A stretch of DNA of 10,195 bases. It comes from Oscillospiraceae bacterium (GTDB lineage: Bacteria > Bacillota > Clostridia > Oscillospirales > Ruminococcaceae). Below the pieces are notes generated by a model, which saw only the letters and a list, made by a program, of their open reading frames with translations, searched no databases and was not told where the DNA came from. The position numbers and the translations under genes were made by a program. The DNA lies in contig CAADWC010000203.1 in NCBI GenBank assembly GCA_900752625.1, forward strand, positions 1-10,195, written 5' to 3'. Positions 1 through 6,865 of this stretch are shown in pieces; the first letter of the stretch is position 1, and every line of letters starts with the position of its first letter.

Positions 1-50
1 CGGCATCTTGGTCCCAAACCAAGCACTCTACCAAACTGAGTTACGCCCCG
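1..50 (-). tRNA. tRNA-Pro (anticodon TGG), 3' part cut off by window edge
   Basis: Read on the minus strand from base 50, the sequence has an acceptor 5' strand CGGGGCG, then TA, a 4-bp D stem (ACTC/GAGT) around a loop with GGTA, and a 5-bp anticodon stem (CTTGG/CCAAG) enclosing TTTGGGA. The anticodon is TGG (bases 16-14), which reads proline CCN codons. The variable loop, T arm and acceptor 3' strand lie outside the window, so the last pairing cannot be checked. A near-consensus promoter sits about 65 bases upstream. It could be the first gene of a tRNA cluster continuing to the left. Confidence 0.93.
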
Positions 51-113
51 TTTTTAACGATGGATTTTTTGATCGGCTAAAACTATTGCTTTGTATCATT
101 AAACAGCTTTATA

Positions 114-142
114 ATTATACACTTTTTTTAATGAAAAGTCAA
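114..142 (-). promoter_or_regulatory. Promoter for tRNA-Pro
   Basis: On the minus strand, TTGACT (142-137) and TATAAT (119-114) are separated by exactly 17 bases. That is 11 of 12 matches to the sigma-A/sigma-70 consensus. Transcription would start near base 107 and give a leader of roughly 57 bases before the tRNA 5' end, to be removed by RNase P. Confidence 0.8.
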
Positions 143-273
143 GTCTTAAATTGACTTTCTGCATTTTGCACAAATTAATAATACATTAATGCGAATTTGT
201 ATCGCCTAATGACGGCATATTCCCGAAATGTGCTGAGAAATAAAAATGTTTGGTGAAAATTAAATGATATCCA

Positions 274-302
274 TTGCTTTTTTTCAGATTATGTGCTATT
301 AT
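274..302 (+). promoter_or_regulatory. Candidate promoter for the zinc-ribbon membrane protein gene
   Basis: TTGCTT (274-279) and TATTAT (297-302) are 17 bases apart. The -10 box is preceded by TGC, an extended -10 motif that can compensate for the weak -35 box. The start would be near 309, leaving a 40-base leader. The rest of 51-348 is very AT-rich intergenic DNA between divergent transcription units, and I see no gene in it. Confidence 0.55.
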
Positions 303-333
303 TATTAATAATTAATGTATTTATAGATGAAAG

Positions 334-339
334 AAAGGA
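334..339 (+). promoter_or_regulatory. Ribosome binding site that fixes the start at 349
   Basis: AAAGGA at 334-339 directly abuts an in-frame ATG at 340, which is too close for use. It lies 9 bases before the ATG at 349. The start at 349 is therefore preferred, and the zinc ribbon then begins within a few residues of the N-terminus. Confidence 0.7.
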
Positions 340-348
340 ATGTTTGTA

Positions 349-1389
349 ATGAAAACAAAAAAATGCCCTCATTGCCATGCTGAAATTTCCGAGGAAGCTA
401 TACTTTGCAAATACTGTCATTCTCTTTTGATCGACGATGGAAACGAAGATCCCGTTGAAAGCGGCGTTAACGCCGACGAGGAAAGCACAATAGTCTTTAA
501 TAAGCAGCAGCTTCAGCAGGATGACGACAGAACGAGAATTTTTTCTGCGGCTCAGGTCAACGAGCAGTTTAATAACGGTGCTTCTGCCGCTGGCGGACAG
601 AATGTATTCTATGACGAATATGATCAGGATGATCCGGAAGAGTATGACGACGAGGTATACGAGGACGAGTATGAGGACGAGGACGATTACAGTGATGACG
701 ACGGTGAAATCGACCCCAAAAAGAAAACTTTCATGATCGTTGCTGTTATTACGATCGGCATACTTATTATAGTTATAGTAGCGGTTATCGTCGGCTATAA
801 GATATTCGGTTTCTCCGGAAAAGACGATTCTTCTACAGATCTTGACGATATTGTTGCTAATGTGAATTCTTCTCAGAGTCAAAACGACGCTCAGGACGAT
901 ACAGATTCAGTACAGCAAAACGAAAGTCAGTCCGCTGCCGAACCGTCGTCTGAAGCACAATCGGCAGATCCCTCCGGCGACGCTTCTTCAAACGCTGCGG
1001 ACGATTCGGACGATATGATCTCTTCATATGAGGATTCATCGGTATCCGACTCTTCGGCGGCAGACCTGTCAAGCTCTTCGGATGATACTTCTTCTGTTTC
1101 AGACACTTCTTCCGCTGCGGATTCATCCTCAGCCGGCGACGTTTCTTCGGCGGATACATCCTCCGGCGTTTCTTCGGAAGATGATTCATCGTCTGCTGTT
1201 ATTCCAACAGACGACGGCTCTATAATAGCTGCCATTACGCCTCAGATAAACGGAACGATAGCGTCCTATGAATTCAGGGAAGCTGACGCAAATTATAGAT
1301 ACTACTATGTATTTACCGAAGACAACCATGGCTACAGCGTTGCTTACAACATACATACAGGCGAAGCGGTAATAGTAATGAATTATTAA
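349..1389 (+). CDS. Zinc-ribbon, single-pass membrane protein with Ser/Asp-rich outer stalk
   Basis: The protein has 346 residues and unknown function. Visible parts, in order: a zinc ribbon with cysteine pairs C6-x2-C9 and C20-x2-C23; a linker with two similar segments, TIVF (47-50) and TRIF (62-65), each followed by a Gln/Ala-rich stretch; a strongly acidic Asp/Glu/Tyr region (88-122); KKK (124-126); one hydrophobic helix at about 127-150; a low-complexity Ser/Asp/Ala stalk (about 157-290); and a compact C-terminal segment of about 57 residues rich in Tyr. The lysines before the helix predict the zinc ribbon in the cytoplasm and the stalk and C-terminus outside (positive-inside rule). No signal peptide or LPXTG motif is seen. 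The gene is monocistronic, with its own promoter and terminator. The domain plan suggests passing a signal or anchoring between cytoplasm and surface, but that is inference. Gene reality is near certain. Confidence 0.88.
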   Translation: MKTKKCPHCHAEISEEAILCKYCHSLLIDDGNEDPVESGVNADEESTIVFNKQQLQQDDDRTRIFSAAQVNEQFNNGASAAGGQNVFYDEYDQDDPEEYDDEVYEDEYEDEDDYSDDDGEIDPKKKTFMIVAVITIGILIIVIVAVIVGYKIFGFSGKDDSSTDLDDIVANVNSSQSQNDAQDDTDSVQQNESQSAAEPSSEAQSADPSGDASSNAADDSDDMISSYEDSSVSDSSAADLSSSSDDTSSVSDTSSAADSSSAGDVSSADTSSGVSSEDDSSSAVIPTDDGSIIAAITPQINGTIASYEFREADANYRYYYVFTEDNHGYSVAYNIHTGEAVIVMNY

Positions 1390-1435
1390 AGCAATGCTTT
1401 GCACAGCTCCTGTGTGACGGCTTCCAGATTTTTAT

Positions 1436-1480
1436 TTCCGCAGAATGCATGAATCCTGCATTCTGCGGAATTTTGTTGTT
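1436..1480 (+). terminator. Intrinsic terminator after the zinc-ribbon protein gene
   Basis: A perfect 14-bp stem (1436-1449 with 1457-1470) encloses a 7-base loop and is followed by TTTTGTTGTT. Two small hairpins precede it between the stop codon and the stem (1388-1400, with 5-bp arms AAAGC/GCTTT; and 1402-1414, with 5-bp arms CACAG/CTGTG). The U-rich tract is on the plus-strand side only, so it acts on rightward transcription and insulates typA. Confidence 0.9.
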
Positions 1481-1522
1481 ATAATTCACAAAACGCAGCG
1501 CCTATTTGAAATTAATTTATAT

Positions 1523-1551
1523 TTGCATTAAACCGTTTAATGTGGTATAAT
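1523..1551 (+). promoter_or_regulatory. typA promoter
   Basis: TTGCAT (1523-1528) and a perfect TATAAT (1546-1551) are 17 bases apart, with TGG just before the -10 box (extended -10). The start would be near 1558. This leaves a leader of about 110 bases that can form a 6-bp hairpin, CGGCTG (1605-1610) with CAGCCG (1630-1635), ahead of the SD. Confidence 0.78.
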
Positions 1552-1652
1552 ATATGTTTGGAAATATGTAAATGCATTTTAAGACAGGTTCTGAGCTGTT
1601 GAAGCGGCTGATAGCTTTGATTGATTTGGCAGCCGGAAAGTGCGGACAGCTT

Positions 1653-1661
1653 AAAGGGAGG
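1653..1661 (+). promoter_or_regulatory. Strong SD that sets the typA start
   Basis: AAAGGGAGG lies 6 bases before the ATG at 1668. An in-frame ATG at 1572 would add 32 residues, but it has no SD and lies only about 14 bases after the predicted transcript start. Translation from 1668 begins [20 protein letters not shown], the usual start of TypA proteins. Confidence 0.88.
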
Positions 1662-1667
1662 ATTTTT

Positions 1668-3485
1668 ATGATAAGAGAAGATTTGAGAAACGTTGCGATC
1701 ATAGCTCATGTTGACCACGGAAAAACTACTCTGGTTGACGAGATGCTCAAACAGAGCGGAACCTTCAGAGATAATCAGACGGTGGACGAAAGAGTTATGG
1801 ACTCTAATGACATTGAGAGGGAAAGAGGAATCACAATACTTGCCAAGAATACGTCCATTCATTATAAGGACGTTAAAATAAACGTTATAGATACTCCCGG
1901 CCACGCTGATTTCGGAGGTGAAGTTGAGCGTGTGCTTAAAATGGTGAACGGAGTGATTCTGCTTGTAGACGCCGCCGAAGGACCCATGCCTCAGACCAGA
2001 TTTGTCCTTCAGAAGGCTCTGGAGCTGGGTCATAAAATAATTGTGGTAATAAACAAGATAGACCGCCCTGACGCAAGACTTAACGAAGTAGGCGACGAGG
2101 TGCTGGAGCTGCTTATGGACCTTGACGCCAGCGACGAGCAGCTCGACAGTCCTATTCTTTACTGCTCCGGACGTGACGGAACGGCTTCTTATCACCCCAA
2201 TGAGCAGGGGGAGAATCTTATTCCTCTGCTGGACGAGATACTCAGCTATATTCCCACGCCGGAGGTTGACGCCGAAGGTCCGATGCAGTATCTGGTTTCG
2301 GCGATCGACTATAACGACTATGTGGGAAGGATCGCGATCGGAAGGATCGAGCGGGGCATTATGAGAGTCAATCAGGAGGTAAGTGTAGGCGACTTTCATC
2401 AGTCCAAAAAGGAATACAGAGGAAAAGTCGTTACAATGTATCAGATAGAGGGTCTTAGACGGGTCCCATGCGACGAGGCAAAAGCGGGCGATATCGTCTG
2501 CATAAGCGGTATCGAAAATATTACTATAGGCGATACAATATGCGAATTCGGAAAATTTGAGGCGCTTCCGTTTGTAAAGATTTCCGAGCCTACCGTTGAA
2601 ATGACTTTCTCGGTCAACGATTCTCCGTTCGCCGGAAGAGAAGGTAAATTCGTTACTTCCCGTCAGCTGAGAGACAGGCTTTTTAAGGAGCTTTTGAAGG
2701 ACGTTTCGCTGAGAGTTTCCGAAACGGATTCGACGGATAGCTTCAAGGTTGCCGGCAGGGGAGAGATGCACCTTTCAATACTTATCGAAAATATGCGCCG
2801 CGAGGGCTACGAGCTTTCGGTATCTACTCCTCACGTTTTATATAAGGAAATAGACGGAAAGCTTAACGAGCCTATTGAAAGACTTGTTATCGATGTTCCT
2901 GAAAACTGTGTGGGATCCGTAATGGAAAAGCTCGGTTCAAGGAAGGGAGAGCTTACACAGATGACTCCGGTAGGAAGCCGTATGAGGATCGAATTTCTTA
3001 TTCCCGCAAGAGGCCTGTTCGGCTATAGAAGCGAATTTCTGACCGACACAAAGGGCGAAGGAATAATGAGCTCGGTGTTCCACAGCTATCAGCCTTACAA
3101 GGGAGATATCCCTAGAAGAAGCACAGGCTCGCTTGTTGCCTTTGAAACCGGCGAAGCGGTAACTTACGGACTTTACAACGCTCAGGAAAGAGGAGAGCTG
3201 TTCATTACTGCCGGAACTCCGGTCTACGAGGGAATGATAGTAGGAGCGTCTCCCAAAGCCGAAGATCTGGTAGTAAACGTGTGCAAGAAAAAGCATCTTA
3301 CCAATACCAGAGCCAGCGGAAGCGACGATGCATTGAGGCTTATACCGCCAAGAAATCTCAGTCTCGAGGATTCGCTCGAATTTCTTGCGGACGATGAGCT
3401 GCTTGAAGTAACTCCGAAAAATATCCGTATCAGAAAGAGAACTCTCAGCAACACCCTCAGAGCGAAGGAAAGAGCGAAGATGTAA
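1668..3485 (+). CDS. typA: Ribosome-associated translational GTPase TypA/BipA
   Basis: The protein has 605 residues, close to the usual length of about 605-615. GTPase motifs are intact: P-loop AHVDHGKT (13-20), switch I with RGIT (52-55) inside a longer conserved stretch (41-60), DTPGH (74-78), NKID (128-131) and SGRDG (166-170). The EF-G-like beta-barrel and domain III/V regions follow, then the TypA-specific C-terminal domain, which contains [12 protein letters not shown] and ends with Arg/Lys-rich residues. The family binds the 70S ribosome at the EF-G site in a GTP-dependent way and assists ribosome assembly and growth under cold or other stress. The gene is flanked by its own promoter and terminator, so it is probably a single-gene unit. 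Length, motifs and start all agree, so the family call is secure. The exact physiological role in this organism is not readable from sequence. Confidence 0.97.
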   Translation: MIREDLRNVAIIAHVDHGKTTLVDEMLKQSGTFRDNQTVDERVMDSNDIERERGITILAKNTSIHYKDVKINVIDTPGHADFGGEVERVLKMVNGVILLVDAAEGPMPQTRFVLQKALELGHKIIVVINKIDRPDARLNEVGDEVLELLMDLDASDEQLDSPILYCSGRDGTASYHPNEQGENLIPLLDEILSYIPTPEVDAEGPMQYLVSAIDYNDYVGRIAIGRIERGIMRVNQEVSVGDFHQSKKEYRGKVVTMYQIEGLRRVPCDEAKAGDIVCISGIENITIGDTICEFGKFEALPFVKISEPTVEMTFSVNDSPFAGREGKFVTSRQLRDRLFKELLKDVSLRVSETDSTDSFKVAGRGEMHLSILIENMRREGYELSVSTPHVLYKEIDGKLNEPIERLVIDVPENCVGSVMEKLGSRKGELTQMTPVGSRMRIEFLIPARGLFGYRSEFLTDTKGEGIMSSVFHSYQPYKGDIPRRSTGSLVAFETGEAVTYGLYNAQERGELFITAGTPVYEGMIVGASPKAEDLVVNVCKKKHLTNTRASGSDDALRLIPPRNLSLEDSLEFLADDELLEVTPKNIRIRKRTLSNTLRAKERAKM

Positions 3486-3501
3486 TCAAGGATCATATAA
3501 G

Positions 3502-3546
3502 ACCGCCCGGCGTGATTTCAATGATCGCCGGGCGGTTTGTTTTTTG
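3502..3546 (+). terminator. Intrinsic terminator of typA
   Basis: An 11-bp perfect GC-rich stem (3502-3512 with 3526-3536; ACCGCCCGGCG and its complement) encloses a 13-base loop and is followed by a T-rich tract ending in TTTTTT. It lies 16 bases after the typA stop. The minus side has no T tract, so it works mainly rightward. Confidence 0.93.
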
Positions 3547-3637
3547 CCGAGCGGCATGGTCAGATAAAAAGGGACCCGAAAAAAATCGATAAGTTTCTGA
3601 CTGCGCCGGAATTCGGTTTTATGCTTGAGCTTTAAAC

Positions 3638-3669
3638 AAAAAAGCCGCTGCAATCAAGCACCAGCCTTT
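3638..3669 (-). terminator. Intrinsic terminator of the candidate small RNA
   Basis: On the minus strand GCTGGTGC (3665-3658) pairs with GCAGCGGC (3651-3644) around the loop TTGATT, with one G-G mismatch and one G-U pair. The stem is extended by AAAG pairing into the T run. TTTTTT follows directly (3643-3638). The stem and T tract are both in the correct order only for leftward transcription. Confidence 0.72.
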
Positions 3670-3780
3670 GATAAGATCGCAGCCGATAAAGACATCTGCG
3701 ACCGCCTGCAAAGATACGGAAAATGTTTGTAAGCCGTACATTTATATAACGCCGAACGGGATGCGTTGTCTATCGACAAT
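3638..3780 (-). ncRNA. Candidate stand-alone small RNA of about 140 nt, unassigned
   Basis: On the minus strand a near-consensus promoter (3812-3784) is followed, after about 110 bases of structure-prone sequence, by a hairpin with six Ts. This gives a complete small transcription unit from about 3780 to 3638. Predicted elements in order: TTGTC/GACAA around GATA (3779-3766); AACGC/GCGTT (3767-3763 with 3752-3748) around a loop with TCCC; either TACGG/CCGTA (3738-3734 with 3719-3715) or the competing AAATGT/ACATTT (3743-3738 with 3726-3721); an 8-bp hairpin GGTCGCAG/CTGCGATC (3703-3696 with 3682-3675); and the terminator. The 5' and 3' ends do not pair as in 6S RNA, and no SRP or tmRNA hallmark is seen. 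No gene follows on this strand inside the gap, so a cis leader is unlikely. A trans-acting regulator is the simplest reading, but this is inference. A 40-codon ORF inside lacks an SD. Confidence 0.6.
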
Positions 3781-3783
3781 AGC

Positions 3784-3812
3784 ATTATATCATATAACCA
3801 CGCCTTTGTCAG
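3784..3812 (-). promoter_or_regulatory. Promoter of the candidate small RNA
   Basis: On the minus strand CTGACA (3812-3807) and a perfect TATAAT (3789-3784) are separated by exactly 17 bases. TGA precedes the -10 box, giving an extended -10. The start would be at about 3780-3777. It diverges from the secA promoter, with 43 bases between the two -35 boxes. Confidence 0.78.
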
Positions 3813-3855
3813 CTTTTTAGCGGCAGAAATTTTCGGTCAAATGCGCTTAAACCGA

Positions 3856-3884
3856 TTGACAAACCGCCTATTATTTGCTATAAT
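3856..3884 (+). promoter_or_regulatory. secA promoter, full consensus
   Basis: TTGACA (3856-3861) and TATAAT (3879-3884) both match the consensus fully with 17-base spacing, and TGC precedes the -10 box. The start would be near 3891. This is the strongest promoter in the window and fits constant high expression of secA, or control after initiation through the long leader. Confidence 0.9.
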
Positions 3885-3890
3885 ATAAAA

Positions 3891-4048
3891 TGTATTTTTG
3901 TATCCGGTTAAGGGCAGGGCAAATCGGCTTTGCAGGTGTGCAGTTCGCTTGCCCTCAGCGTAAGGTTACTTACTGACATAATATATTTGGGAACGGATTT
4001 CATATATATTTTTGCAGGACTTTAATTTTAAAAGGTGGAATGGAAGAA
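3891..4048 (+). promoter_or_regulatory. Structured 5' leader of secA
   Basis: About 158 bases lie between the predicted transcript start and the secA ATG. AGGGCAA (3916-3922) pairs with TTGCCCT (3949-3955) around a 26-base region that itself contains a TGCA/TGCA mini-hairpin (3931-3942). GTAAG (3960-3964) pairs with CTTAC (3969-3973) around GTTA. The remainder to the SD is AT-rich and probably unstructured. I recognise no known riboswitch, SecM-like arrest peptide or T-box. AAAGGTGG (4031-4038) is the SD. Confidence 0.5.
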
Positions 4049-6781
4049 ATGGGTTTAATTGAAGCAATATTCGGAAATTACTCTAAAAAAGAGCTTAAAA
4101 GAATAGAGCCTATTAAAAATAAGGTTCTTGAGCTTGAAGAAAAGTATCAGCCTATGTCCGATCATGAGCTGAGGGAGCAGACTCAGATCATGAAAGACAA
4201 GATCGCAGACGGACTGAGTACGCTTGACGACGTTTTGCCGGACGCTCTCGCGGTATGCCGTGAGGCAGCTTACCGTGTACTTGGCAAAAAGCCGTTTCCT
4301 GTTCAGATCGTCGGCGCTATCATTCTTCATCAGGGCAGAATCGCCGAAATGAAAACAGGTGAAGGTAAGACTCTTGTAGCCTGTCTTGCAGCTTACGCAA
4401 ATTCTCTTAGCGGCCACGGCGTTCACGTTGTTACGGTCAATGACTATCTGGCTAAGTTCCAGTCAGAGGAAATGGGAAAGGTTTTCAGGTTTCTTGGACA
4501 GTCTATCGGCGTAGTGCTTTCCGGAATGGACAAGGACGCAAAGCGTGCGGCTTACAATGCGGATATTACATACGGAACCAACAACGAGTTCGGATTCGAC
4601 TATCTCCGCGACAACATGGTGATTTACAAGAAGGACAAGGTTCAGAGAGAGCATGCCTTTGCTATCGTGGACGAGGTGGACTCGATCCTTATCGACGAAG
4701 CGAGAACTCCGCTTATTATATCCGGGCAGGGCGACAAGTCTACCGAGCTTTATACTCTTGCCGACCGTTTTGCCAAGACGCTCAAGCCTGTAACGGTCGT
4801 TGAAATGGACGACAAGGCGGATAACGATGCACTCGACGGCGATTATATTATCGACGAAAAGGCAAGAACCGCTACTCTAACAAAGTCGGGCGTTAAAAAA
4901 GCTGAAAAGGCGTTCAATGTTATAAATCTTATGGACGCGGATAATATGACTCTGCTGCACCATATAAATCAGGCTATCAAGGCTAACGGTACTATGCGAA
5001 AGGATATTGACTACGTTGTCAAGGACGGAGAGGTTCTTATCGTAGACGAATTTACGGGACGTATCATGATAGGACGCCGCTTCAACGACGGGCTGCACCA
5101 GGCTATCGAGGCGAAAGAGGGCGTAAAGGTAATGAGAGAGTCAAAAACCATTGCCACGATTACCTATCAGAATTATTTCCGTCTTTATTCCAAGCTTTCC
5201 GGTATGACAGGTACCGCTATTACCGAAGAGGACGAGTTCAGAGAGATATACAAGCTGGATGTTATCGAGGTTCCTACAAACAAGCCTGTTATCAGAATAG
5301 ATCATCCCGACGTTGTTTATAAAACCGAAAAGGGCAAATTCAACGCTGTGATCGAGCAGATCCTTGAATGCAATAAGAAGGGTCAGCCGGTGCTTGTAGG
5401 TACGGTTTCTATTGAAAAATCGGAATATCTGTCAAGACTGCTGAAAAACAAGGGAATAAAGCATGAAGTCCTCAATGCGAAATATCATGACAAGGAAGCT
5501 AAGATAGTAGCTCAGGCGGGTAAGTACGGTGCTGTTACCATTGCTACCAACATGGCGGGAAGAGGAACGGATATCCTGCTTGGAGGAAACGCTGAATATC
5601 TTGCTACCGAGCAGCTTTATAAGCTCGATTATCCGGAAGAGGTGGTTGTTGAAGCGACAGGCTTCGCAGAAACCGAGGACGAGCAGGTGCTTGAAGCAAG
5701 AGCAAAGTATAAGGAGCTTTACAGCAAATATTCCGCTGAGGTTGCCGAAAAAGCTGAAAAGGTAAAGGAAGCCGGAGGACTGTTCATTATCGGTACCGAA
5801 AGGCACGAGTCAAGACGTATCGACAACCAGCTGAGAGGACGTTCGGGACGTCAGGGCGACCCGGGAGAAAGCCTGTTCTTCCTGTCGCTTGAGGACGATC
5901 TTATGAGATTGTTCGGCGGTGACAGAATAAATTCCATGATGGAGGCTCTCAAAGTAGACGAGAACACGCCTATTCAGTCAAAAATGCTTGCCAGCGTAAT
6001 CGAGTCGTCCCAGAAGAAGATAGAGGGCAGAAACTTTAACATCAGAAAGAACGTTCTTAATTATGACGACGTAATGAACACTCAGCGTGAGATCATTTAC
6101 GGTCAGCGTCAGAAGGTGCTTGACGGCGAGGATATTCACGAGTATATCATGGGAATGATAAAGGAATATATAGAGTCTACCGTAAATATGTATCTGCTGG
6201 ACGACGAGGTTCACGACAATTGGAACCTTGAGGGATTAAGAGATCATCTTATGGGTCTGTTCACCGTTGACAGCGATTTCAGATATGACGCAAAACAGCT
6301 TGATGAGATAACCAAAAAGGACATTTCCGAAATGCTCAACGACCGTGCGGATAAGATATACGCAAAGCGTGAGGAGGATCTTGGCAAAGAGCTGCTGAGA
6401 GAGATCGAGAGAGTTGTTCTGCTCAAGGTAGTGGACACTAAGTGGATGGCTCATATCGACGATATGGAAGAGCTCAAGCGCGGTATCGGTCTGCGTTCTT
6501 ACGGTCAGAAGAATCCTGTTGTTGAGTACCGTATGGAAGGCTTTGATATGTTTGACGCTATGATCGATGCGATCCGTGAGGATACCGTAAGAATGCTGTT
6601 TACCATTCAGGTGAGAAAAGCATCTCCCGCTCCGAAAAGAGAGCAGGTCCTCAACGAGGGTCCTCAGCATTTCAATATCCAGAGAAAATCAACTAAGGTC
6701 GGTCCCAACGACCCGTGCCCCTGCGGAAGCGGCAAGAAATACAAGAAATGCTGCGGAGCAGGACAGAATACAAACGAATAA
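4049..6781 (+). CDS. secA: Protein translocase ATPase SecA
   Basis: The protein has 910 residues. It is the ATP-driven motor that pushes unfolded preproteins through SecYEG at the membrane. Motifs: Walker A TGEGKT (103-108), VNDYLA (130-135), [16 protein letters not shown] (175-190), DEVDS (208-212, Walker B), NMAGRGTDI (501-509) and [10 protein letters not shown] (595-604) of the second nucleotide-binding fold, then the helical scaffold and wing regions. The tail is zinc-binding, CPCG with CC (C890, C892, C901, C902), and binds SecB or membrane lipid in other species. A Lys/Glu-rich insertion of about 60 residues follows GGN in the second nucleotide-binding fold; this stretch varies in length in the family. 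An in-frame ATG at 4040 is rejected because it lies one base after the SD AAAGGTGG; the ATG at 4049 is 10 bases from it and gives the usual MGLIEAIFG-type start. Transcribed alone from a consensus promoter. Confidence 0.98.
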   Translation: MGLIEAIFGNYSKKELKRIEPIKNKVLELEEKYQPMSDHELREQTQIMKDKIADGLSTLDDVLPDALAVCREAAYRVLGKKPFPVQIVGAIILHQGRIAEMKTGEGKTLVACLAAYANSLSGHGVHVVTVNDYLAKFQSEEMGKVFRFLGQSIGVVLSGMDKDAKRAAYNADITYGTNNEFGFDYLRDNMVIYKKDKVQREHAFAIVDEVDSILIDEARTPLIISGQGDKSTELYTLADRFAKTLKPVTVVEMDDKADNDALDGDYIIDEKARTATLTKSGVKKAEKAFNVINLMDADNMTLLHHINQAIKANGTMRKDIDYVVKDGEVLIVDEFTGRIMIGRRFNDGLHQAIEAKEGVKVMRESKTIATITYQNYFRLYSKLSGMTGTAITEEDEFREIYKLDVIEVPTNKPVIRIDHPDVVYKTEKGKFNAVIEQILECNKKGQPVLVGTVSIEKSEYLSRLLKNKGIKHEVLNAKYHDKEAKIVAQAGKYGAVTIATNMAGRGTDILLGGNAEYLATEQLYKLDYPEEVVVEATGFAETEDEQVLEARAKYKELYSKYSAEVAEKAEKVKEAGGLFIIGTERHESRRIDNQLRGRSGRQGDPGESLFFLSLEDDLMRLFGGDRINSMMEALKVDENTPIQSKMLASVIESSQKKIEGRNFNIRKNVLNYDDVMNTQREIIYGQRQKVLDGEDIHEYIMGMIKEYIESTVNMYLLDDEVHDNWNLEGLRDHLMGLFTVDSDFRYDAKQLDEITKKDISEMLNDRADKIYAKREEDLGKELLREIERVVLLKVVDTKWMAHIDDMEELKRGIGLRSYGQKNPVVEYRMEGFDMFDAMIDAIREDTVRMLFTIQVRKASPAPKREQVLNEGPQHFNIQRKSTKVGPNDPCPCGSGKKYKKCCGAGQNTNE

Positions 6782-6787
6782 ATAAGC

Positions 6788-6818
6788 AAAACAGGACGGT
6801 TTTTGACTGTCCTGTTTT
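6788..6818 (+). terminator. Hairpin terminator after secA
   Basis: AAAACAGGAC (6788-6797) is a perfect complement of GTCCTGTTTT (6809-6818). Two further inner pairs leave a 7-base loop. The T run is part of the stem and is followed by GGGG rather than more T, so termination is likely incomplete and some read-through into the next operon is possible. It starts 6 bases after the secA stop. Confidence 0.7.
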
Positions 6819-6830
6819 GGGGTATATACA
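6803..6830 (+). promoter_or_regulatory. Candidate promoter for the DUF1015-epimerase-PHP operon
   Basis: TTGACT (6803-6808) lies in the loop and inner stem of the secA terminator hairpin. TATACA (6825-6830) follows after 16 bases, giving 9 of 12 consensus matches. The start would be near 6837, about 29 bases before the ATG at 6866. It is moderate in strength; the operon could also rely on read-through from secA. Confidence 0.45.
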
Positions 6831-6865
6831 ACGAAAACGTTATCGGAAAAAGGAGCCTTTCATAT

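Noticed and set aside
151-187. A plus-strand TTGACT at 151-156 as a second promoter for the zinc-ribbon protein gene.
   Set aside because: No acceptable -10 box at 16-18 bases; the 274-302 candidate is better placed.
927-1235. Long open frames on both strands across the Ser/Asp-rich coding region, including a minus-strand Glu/Ser-rich frame.
   Set aside because: They mirror the repetitive TCx/GAx codons of the real gene, lack SD sites and have no recognisable domain.
1572-1667. A 32-residue N-terminal extension of TypA.
   Set aside because: No SD, only about 14 bases after the predicted transcript start, and unlike TypA proteins; the strong SD at 1653-1661 points to 1668.
1512-2771. A 419-codon minus-strand open frame opposite typA.
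   Set aside because: It is the shadow of a highly conserved gene; no SD, no known domain, and no room for promoter or terminator logic.
3619-3741. A 40-codon minus-strand ORF inside the candidate small RNA, with a hydrophobic C-terminal half (MYGLQTF... ending FLFKAQA).
   Set aside because: There is no SD before its ATG, it runs straight through the terminator hairpin and T tract so its last codons would lie beyond the expected transcript end, and acidic residues break the hydrophobic stretch. Kept only as an alternative reading of the RNA.
3603-3815. Plus-strand frames between typA and secA (for example AFDKIAADKDICDRLQ at about 3663-3710) as a decayed gene or transposase remnant.
   Set aside because: Short, without start codon and SD, no recognisable family; the same bases are better explained as the minus-strand RNA.
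3973-4010. A second secA promoter using CTGACA at 3973-3978 and the TATATATT run near 4003-4010.
   Set aside because: Spacing to any TATA-like hexamer is far from 17 bases.
6803-6865. A 21-residue N-terminal extension of the DUF1015 protein from a TTG codon.
   Set aside because: The TTG lies inside the secA terminator hairpin and lacks an SD; the ATG at 6866 has a good SD and begins at the usual family start.
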